Part shown: positions 21,090-25,349 of the stretch, piece by piece
How the letters are laid out: each line of letters opens with the position of its first letter
How positions within the stretch are numbered: the stretch's first letter is position 1
From: Chloroflexota bacterium
GTDB lineage: Bacteria; Chloroflexota; Dormibacteria; CF-121
Reading direction: 5' to 3'
Length of the DNA: 25,349 nt
Assembly: GCA_005881235.1 (NCBI GenBank)
Contig: VBEQ01000043.1
Coordinates: forward strand, 1 to 25,349
Notes under the pieces: generated by a model
The model's input: the letters and a program-made list of their open reading frames with translations, nothing else
Database searches by the model: none
Told to the model about the DNA's origin: nothing
Made by a program: the position numbers and the translations under genes

Positions 21090-22154
21090 ATGCCGCTCAC
21101 GCCGCAGGAGATGCGAGCGCTATATCCGATTGCACGCCGCTACGCCTACCTCGATCACGCCGCCATCGCGCCGCTGGCGACGCCCGTCCGGTCCACGATC
21201 GAGGTGTTTCTTGGGCGATTGACCGAGGAACCATTCGATCTGGCGCATTGGGAGCGGTTCCGCAGCCAGGTTCGCGGACGGATCGCGGAGTTGCTCGCCG
21301 TGGGTCCGGAATCGATCGCCTTCACCAAGAACACGACCTCGGGGCTGGGCCTGGTGGCAGTGGGTCTCGACTGGGAAGCCGGGGACAACATCGTCGGCGT
21401 CGACCGGGAATTTCCGGCCAACATCTACCCCTGGATGGGCCTCAAACGCAAGGGTGTGGAACTCCGGCTCTACCGCGCCGAGCAGGGGCGCATCGACGTC
21501 AAGGCGCTGGCCCGACTCTGCGACCAACGCACTCGCGTGCTGGCCATCAGCGCGGTGCAATTCTGGAGCGGATTTCGGACCGATCTCGCCGCACTGAGCA
21601 CCGTGCTCAAGGGCCGCGATATCCTGCTGGTGGTCGATGCCATCCAGGCGGCCGGCGCCTTGCGGCTGGACCTGCGAGCCACGCCGGTGGACTTCCTCTG
21701 CGCCGGCGCCCAGAAATGGCTGTTGGGTCCCATCGGCGTGGGTTTCGCGTACGTTGGACCGCGCATGCTGGAGCGATTGACCCCGGTGACGATCGGCACC
21801 GATAGCGTGGTCCGCGACGAGGAGTCCGGGATTCTCGGCATGGGAGCGGCCATCAACCTTCTGCTACGCGCCGGTCTGCCGGCGGTCGAAGACGCGGTGC
21901 TTCGGCTGGCCGACCGGCTGCGCGACGAACTCCCGACCCGCGGCTACGAGCTGGTACTGAAACCGATGTCGCCATCGGAGCGTTCCGGCATCGTGTCGTT
22001 CCGCCATCCGCGCATGGTGCCGGCCGAGCTGCATACGCGCTTACGCGAAGCCGGCGTCATCATCTCGTTGCGCGGCGATTTTCTGCGCGCCTCGCCCCAC
22101 TACTACAACAGCGACGAGGATCTCGATCGCCTGCTCGAGGCGCTGCCGCAGTGA
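21090..22154 (+). CDS. Class V aminotransferase-like protein, internally shortened
   Basis: A 354-residue PLP-dependent fold-type I protein of the cysteine desulfurase/isopenicillin-N-epimerase-like group. It has YAYLDHAAIAPL (18-29), the PLP-stacking region FTKNTTSGLGLVA (78-90), VVDAIQAAGAL with Asp183 and the PLP lysine in CAGAQKWLLGP (Lys209). It ends IISLRGDFLRASPHYYNSDE. Between GTDSVV and GILGMGAA only five residues remain (RDEES), where relatives usually have about 25 that include the RFExGT motif (RFEAGTPN in SufS). The reading frame is intact. It may therefore be inactive, altered, or affected by a sequence deletion. Substrate unknown; a TAGTGT box precedes the ATG. Confidence 0.88.
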   Translation: MPLTPQEMRALYPIARRYAYLDHAAIAPLATPVRSTIEVFLGRLTEEPFDLAHWERFRSQVRGRIAELLAVGPESIAFTKNTTSGLGLVAVGLDWEAGDNIVGVDREFPANIYPWMGLKRKGVELRLYRAEQGRIDVKALARLCDQRTRVLAISAVQFWSGFRTDLAALSTVLKGRDILLVVDAIQAAGALRLDLRATPVDFLCAGAQKWLLGPIGVGFAYVGPRMLERLTPVTIGTDSVVRDEESGILGMGAAINLLLRAGLPAVEDAVLRLADRLRDELPTRGYELVLKPMSPSERSGIVSFRHPRMVPAELHTRLREAGVIISLRGDFLRASPHYYNSDEDLDRLLEALPQ

Positions 22155-22687
22155 CCTTTTGGCAGAAGATCAAGCGCGAGCTCGGTCGCGAGACGCAGCC
22201 GGTCGATACCGTGGTCCGCCTCATCATCCTGGAGCGGGCCATCCGCGGCAGCCTGGTGTTCATCCTGGGGATCGCTCTCCTGACGCGAAGCCGGAGTGTG
22301 GTTACGCTGGTCCGCCAGTGGGTGGCCGAGTTGGACGTCAACCCGGAACGTCGGTTGATCCCGCGCATCCTCATCACGGTGCTGCGCCCCATCGGCGAAT
22401 TTTCCACGCGGACCGTGCTTCTGATCGGAATCGGCGCGCTGCTCTTCGGGTTGCTGGAGCTCACGGAAGCGGTCGGGCTGGCGCGCCGGCGGCGCTGGGC
22501 CGAATACCTCACCGTCATCGCGGGTTGCATCGGCATTCCGCTGGAGGTCTCGGAAGTGCTCAACCGTCAGACCCCGGTGCGCATCAGCATCTTGCTGATC
22601 AACGTCGCGATCGTGATCTACCTGGCCTGGCAGAAACACCTCTTCGGCCTGCGCGGCGGCGTCGCCACCGAAACGGAGACGAGCTAG
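22151..22687 (+). CDS. DUF2127 family membrane protein
   Basis: A 178-residue integral membrane protein resembling DUF2127. Hydrophobic segments are ILERAIRGSLVFILGIALL, TVLLIGIGALLFGLLELTEA, AEYLTVIAGCIGIPLEVSEV and ISILLINVAIVIYLAWQK. The sequence LRLIILERA-like start, ELTEAVGLARRRRWAEYL in the middle and the final hydrophobic helix followed by KHLFGLR fit the family. GTG 22151 overlaps the aminotransferase stop (GTGA), so both are made from one mRNA. The end overlaps a convergent minus-strand gene by four bases. Function unknown. Confidence 0.82.
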   Translation: MTFWQKIKRELGRETQPVDTVVRLIILERAIRGSLVFILGIALLTRSRSVVTLVRQWVAELDVNPERRLIPRILITVLRPIGEFSTRTVLLIGIGALLFGLLELTEAVGLARRRRWAEYLTVIAGCIGIPLEVSEVLNRQTPVRISILLINVAIVIYLAWQKHLFGLRGGVATETETS

Positions 22688-23073
22688 CGGCTGGAGGCGG
22701 ACCCGGTCAGCGGGATGCCGACGCCGGAAACGCCCAGGGGCTGGGCGTGGCGGGTGAGCATTCCGACGACGAAACCCAACACGCGATCGGCGGACGGACC
22801 GTCTGAGATGGTGGCGAGCAGGGTTGGCTCCGGGTTCTTGAAGGCGCCCAGTAAGCCGGCCCGGGCGGCGCGGCTGAAACTCGGTGTGCCCGCCGGCACG
22901 AAAGTCACCCGAATCTTCGTGTAGCGGTCGCCGGCGTGCACCAGGGTAAAGGGTGCCTGTTTCTGGATCTGCCAGGCGCGGATCTCTTCATTCTTCAGCC
23001 GCCGCTTGAGGGTGGCGATGAATTTCTTGCCGCCCGGATCACGGTCGGCATAGATCGCGACCTGCACGCCCAC
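22684..23073 (-). CDS. Hypothetical protein, 129 residues
   Basis: A soluble 129-residue protein I do not recognise. It begins GVQVAIYADRDPGGKKFIAT followed by LKRRLKNEEIRAWQ, with a basic, positively charged first half. The second half (FSRAARAGLLGAFKNPEPTL, ADRVLGFVVGMLTRHAQPLG) contains a likely amphipathic helix. The start is GTG 23073, with TACTAG seven bases upstream on the minus strand, and it lies 32 bases after the phosphatidyltransferase gene. A small inverted repeat GTAGC-CGCGC-GCTAC sits in that gap. Frame integrity and overlap with the convergent DUF2127 stop support a real gene. Confidence 0.6.
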   Translation of the reverse strand: MGVQVAIYADRDPGGKKFIATLKRRLKNEEIRAWQIQKQAPFTLVHAGDRYTKIRVTFVPAGTPSFSRAARAGLLGAFKNPEPTLLATISDGPSADRVLGFVVGMLTRHAQPLGVSGVGIPLTGSASSR

Positions 23074-23105
23074 ATGATACCTAGTAGCGCGCGGCTACAC
23101 CCGGA

Positions 23106-23828
23106 TCAGGTCTTGCCCAGATTCTCGAAGAAGCGCCGCATCGCCGCCCGGACCGGTTGCGCCTCGATAGGTTGTTCGGCACCGGTCGATTGAGTGGCCG
23201 CCCCGCGCGTGGCCCGCAGCTCAGCCCGGTTCTGCTGCCAGACCACCCACACCCGTTGCACGGCGGTGAAGTTGGTGCCGACCGCCAGGATGAGCAGCGC
23301 TACCGTCAGCGGTGTCCAGGGCCCGATCTTGATGCCGATCGATTCGAGCAGCAGGCCCGCCACGATGATGACGACCCGCTCTGGTCGGGCGAGGATCCCC
23401 ACATCGCAGGTGAAGCCGAGGCTTTGCGCCCGCGCCCTGACATAGCTCACCAGGAATGACCCGGCGAGTGCGATCAAGACGATGATCGGCTGCAGGCCGT
23501 CGTGGTGTCGCAGGAAGTAGATCAGGATCCCCAGGTAGACGACGCCCTCGGAGTAGCGGTCGACCGTCGAGTCGAGGAAGGCGCCGTAGCGGTAGACCTT
23601 GCCGGAAGCCCGGGCGAGCGCACCGTCGAAGACATCGAAGAAGCCAGCAACGGTCAGCACCAGGCCGCCTAGCAGCAACTGGTTGACCGCGACCAGAAGG
23701 GCCCCCACGCCTGTGATGACCAGCCCGAACAGCGTGAGCATGTTGGGGGTGATCGGTGATTCGCGAAAGACACCGACGAAGCGCTCCGCCCAGCGGCGCA
23801 CCCAGGCCTGGAATTTCTGCGTGAACAT
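23106..23828 (-). CDS. CDP-alcohol phosphatidyltransferase (PgsA/PIS-like)
   Basis: A 240-residue membrane enzyme that transfers a phosphatidyl group from CDP-diacylglycerol to an alcohol. The catalytic motif D-x2-D-G-x2-A-R-x8-G-x3-D-x3-D is complete: Asp65 and Asp68 in FFDVFDGALARA, then GAFLDSTVD with Asp86 and Asp90. Helices include LTLFGLVITGVGALLVAV and LLLGGLVLTVAGFFDV before the motif and IGPWTPLTVALLILAVG after it. The ATG overlaps the GT4 stop by one base (TGATG), so it is in an operon with a PimA-like mannosyltransferase. The acceptor could be glycerol phosphate, inositol or inositol phosphate; the neighbour favours an inositol-type lipid, but this is inference. Confidence 0.92.
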   Translation of the reverse strand: MFTQKFQAWVRRWAERFVGVFRESPITPNMLTLFGLVITGVGALLVAVNQLLLGGLVLTVAGFFDVFDGALARASGKVYRYGAFLDSTVDRYSEGVVYLGILIYFLRHHDGLQPIIVLIALAGSFLVSYVRARAQSLGFTCDVGILARPERVVIIVAGLLLESIGIKIGPWTPLTVALLILAVGTNFTAVQRVWVVWQQNRAELRATRGAATQSTGAEQPIEAQPVRAAMRRFFENLGKT

Positions 23829-24985
23829 CAGCGCGAACTCAGACTGGGCTCCAGGCGCACAGACGGCGCGGGCTGCGCCTGGTCGAGCGCCTGGCGGTAG
23901 ACGTCAGTGACCTCGTCGATGACGCGTTCCCAATCGTAGCGGCGCGCCTTTACCAGGCCCGCCTGGCCCATCTCCTGGCGCAGGGCCGGGTTGTTGATCA
24001 GCGTCTGCAGGGCGTAGGAGAGCTGCCGGCGGCTCTTGCGTTCCACCAGCAGTCCGTCGCGGCCGTGGGTCAAGACCTCGCGGAAGCCGTCGATGCTGGT
24101 GGCGACGATCGGCTTACCCGAGGCCATCGCCTCCAGCAGGACGATGCCGAAGCTCTCGTCGCCGGTCGCCGGCGAGCAGAAGATGTCGCAGCTGGCGTAG
24201 TAGCGAGGTAGCTCAGAGGCGGGCACGTAGCCGGCCATTACCACATCATCAAGCTGTTTGCGGGCGAGGAAGTTGCCGTACCAGCGCCGCAGCGGGCCGT
24301 CGCCCACGATGATGAGCCGCAAGTTCGGGTACTGCGGTTTGAGCTGAGCGAAGGCACGCAGCAGGTAGCCGAGGCCCTTGCGGTACTCCAGCCGGCCGAC
24401 GAACAGCAGGTTGCACATGCCGTCGCGCAGATCCGGGTAGGGGGCCTGGTTCTGGAAGCGTTTGACATCGATCCCATTCGGGATGACGCGGTAGTCGCCG
24501 GGGAAATAGTGGCGCACGAACTCGCGGGCCGGGTTGGAAACCGCGATGCGTGCGTGGAGGCGCCGAACATAGCGCTTGAGCAACGGCTTGCCGTAGTAGT
24601 AACCGACGTTGGAGCGGGCGAAGGCATGGAAGGTTCCGACATTGCAGGTCCTGGAGAGGCGGAGCGCCGTAACCGGTAGCACCGGCATCAGCGGCTCGTG
24701 GTAATGAAGAACGTCGAAGCCGCCATCGCGGACATAGTGCTTGATTCGATTGGTGAGATGGAGGCTGACCGTGATACGGGCGACTGACCCGTGCATGGGG
24801 ATGGGGAAGGGGCGGCCGACGCGCACGAAGTCGCTATCACGTTCCGCGACTTCCTTGTCCGAGCAGGGCGCAAAGACGGTGACGTCATGGCCGCGTCGCC
24901 TCAGTCCGGCGGCGAGGTGACGCACGTGCTCGGTGACCCCGCCCGGATGGGCGTAGTCATAGGCAGAAACGAGGCCGACCTTCAT
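23828..24985 (-). CDS. GT4 family glycosyltransferase (PimA-like)
   Basis: A 385-residue GT-B fold glycosyltransferase, family GT4. The N-terminus MKVGLVSAYDYAHPGGVTEH followed by VRHLAAGLRRRGHDVTVFAP closely resembles phosphatidylinositol mannosyltransferase PimA. The C-terminal domain shows VIPNGIDVKRF, NLLFVGRLEYRKGLGYLLRA, LIIVGDGPLRRWY and the nucleotide-sugar motif ESFGIVLLEAMASGKPIVAT with the paired glutamates. ATG 24985 has GAGGGGAAG six bases upstream. It acts on the cytoplasmic face of the membrane, most likely adding a hexose to a phospholipid made by the adjacent phosphatidyltransferase. Mannose and inositol specificity is inferred only. Confidence 0.92.
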   Translation of the reverse strand: MKVGLVSAYDYAHPGGVTEHVRHLAAGLRRRGHDVTVFAPCSDKEVAERDSDFVRVGRPFPIPMHGSVARITVSLHLTNRIKHYVRDGGFDVLHYHEPLMPVLPVTALRLSRTCNVGTFHAFARSNVGYYYGKPLLKRYVRRLHARIAVSNPAREFVRHYFPGDYRVIPNGIDVKRFQNQAPYPDLRDGMCNLLFVGRLEYRKGLGYLLRAFAQLKPQYPNLRLIIVGDGPLRRWYGNFLARKQLDDVVMAGYVPASELPRYYASCDIFCSPATGDESFGIVLLEAMASGKPIVATSIDGFREVLTHGRDGLLVERKSRRQLSYALQTLINNPALRQEMGQAGLVKARRYDWERVIDEVTDVYRQALDQAQPAPSVRLEPSLSSR

Positions 24986-25007
24986 GAACGGCTTCCCCTC
25001 ACGTGCC

Positions 25008-25349
25008 CTAGCCTCGGGCGAAAGCTCGAACAGCGGACCGTCCCATGCGGGCCCAGTTGCGACCGATGCGGCGGAACTTCAGCTGGGCGATGCGCCGGTG
25101 CGTTACGAAATCCCAGTACTCCCCGAAGGCCTTCGTCTGGCTTGCCAGCAGCGCCTTCTTCAGATCCTGGGCGTCCTTGCCAGGGAAGGTGGTGTACCCG
25201 GTGCCGATTCCCTGGAGGTGGTGGCTGTCAGAGCAGCCGACCTCCGGAAGGTGAAACCGGCTCTTGTTCAGTCGATCGATCTTGGCGGCGCAGGTGCGGC
25301 CGGCGACCGACGGGTTGAAGGTTTCCACCGCGTCGAAGTAGATGTCCGG
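25008..25349 (-). CDS. PHP-domain protein (C-terminal part, cut by window edge)
   Basis: The C-terminal end of a PHP-type metal-dependent phosphoesterase. The frame is open to the window edge and reads PDIYFDAVETFNPSVAGR then a helix, followed by the metal-binding motif GCSDSHHLQGIGTGYTTF, characteristic of the last PHP motif. The tail is basic (THRRIAQLKFRRIGRNWARM) and may touch the membrane or nucleic acid. The apparent GTG at 25326-25328 is internal. It lies 22 bases upstream of the GT4 gene on the same strand and probably belongs to the same operon. Substrate unknown. Confidence 0.8.
   Translation of the reverse strand, partial: PDIYFDAVETFNPSVAGRTCAAKIDRLNKSRFHLPEVGCSDSHHLQGIGTGYTTFPGKDAQDLKKALLASQTKAFGEYWDFVTHRRIAQLKFRRIGRNWARMGRSAVRAFARG

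Noticed and set aside
1..25349. tRNA or rRNA genes, CRISPR arrays, insertion sequences, attachment sites or prophage genes
   Set aside because: None seen: coding regions leave almost no room, intergenic gaps hold no cloverleaf or repeat-spacer pattern, and no transposase or integrase is present.

Overview
The window is GC-rich (about two thirds G+C by eye) bacterial chromosome, tightly packed, with almost no gap above 150 bases and no mobile element, tRNA, rRNA or CRISPR array that I can see. Gene content points to a Terrabacteria-type soil or subsurface lineage, most likely Chloroflexota or the neighbouring Candidatus Dormibacterota. The clues are the Ycf45-like R3H ATPase, tmk next to a c-di-AMP receptor, an ECF sigma factor paired with a DUF5667 protein, a PimA-like mannosyltransferase beside a CDP-alcohol phosphatidyltransferase, and many probable leaderless transcripts. 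The lineage is an inference from gene families, not from a marker alignment.

Layout. 1-5730 (+): end of pdxS, pdxT, a two-domain GNAT protein and the R3H ATPase, then tmk, the c-di-AMP receptor darA and a DUF554 membrane protein, then a small membrane protein. 5819-10506 (+): a MoxR ATPase / DUF58 / transglutaminase-DUF4129 operon. 10454-11176 (-): an MBL-fold hydrolase, divergent from selD (11245-12286, +). selD has an in-frame UGA at its catalytic cysteine position, a bacterial SECIS-like hairpin just after it, and a frameshift about 165 bases later. 12435-14256 (+): ECF sigma factor, DUF5667 membrane protein and lspA. 14253-15194 (-): a membrane-anchored unknown. 15337-18511 (+): a GAF-like protein, an M24 aminopeptidase, an MBL hydrolase and a cobalamin-binding protein. 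18508-19115 (-): two small unknowns, divergent from a CoA-binding protein (19167-19577, +). 19574-21066 (-): csaA followed by a Glu/Leu/Phe/Val-type dehydrogenase. 21090-22687 (+): a class V aminotransferase-like protein and DUF2127. 22684-25349 (-): the end of a PHP-domain protein, a GT4 glycosyltransferase, a CDP-alcohol phosphatidyltransferase and a small unknown.

Most of this is housekeeping or conserved-hypothetical material. The points that stand out are: (1) a selenocysteine-type selD broken by an apparent frameshift; (2) a 25-26 base dyad motif repeated nearly unchanged in three promoter regions (tmk, MBL/selD, and the pair around 19120-19160); (3) a set of TANNNT-like -10 boxes placed 6-10 bases before start codons, implying leaderless mRNAs; (4) consistent NTGA stop/start overlaps, with two places where CTG may be the start; (5) an aminotransferase lacking the segment that normally carries the conserved RFExGT motif. 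I found no convincing new multi-gene defence or metabolic system.
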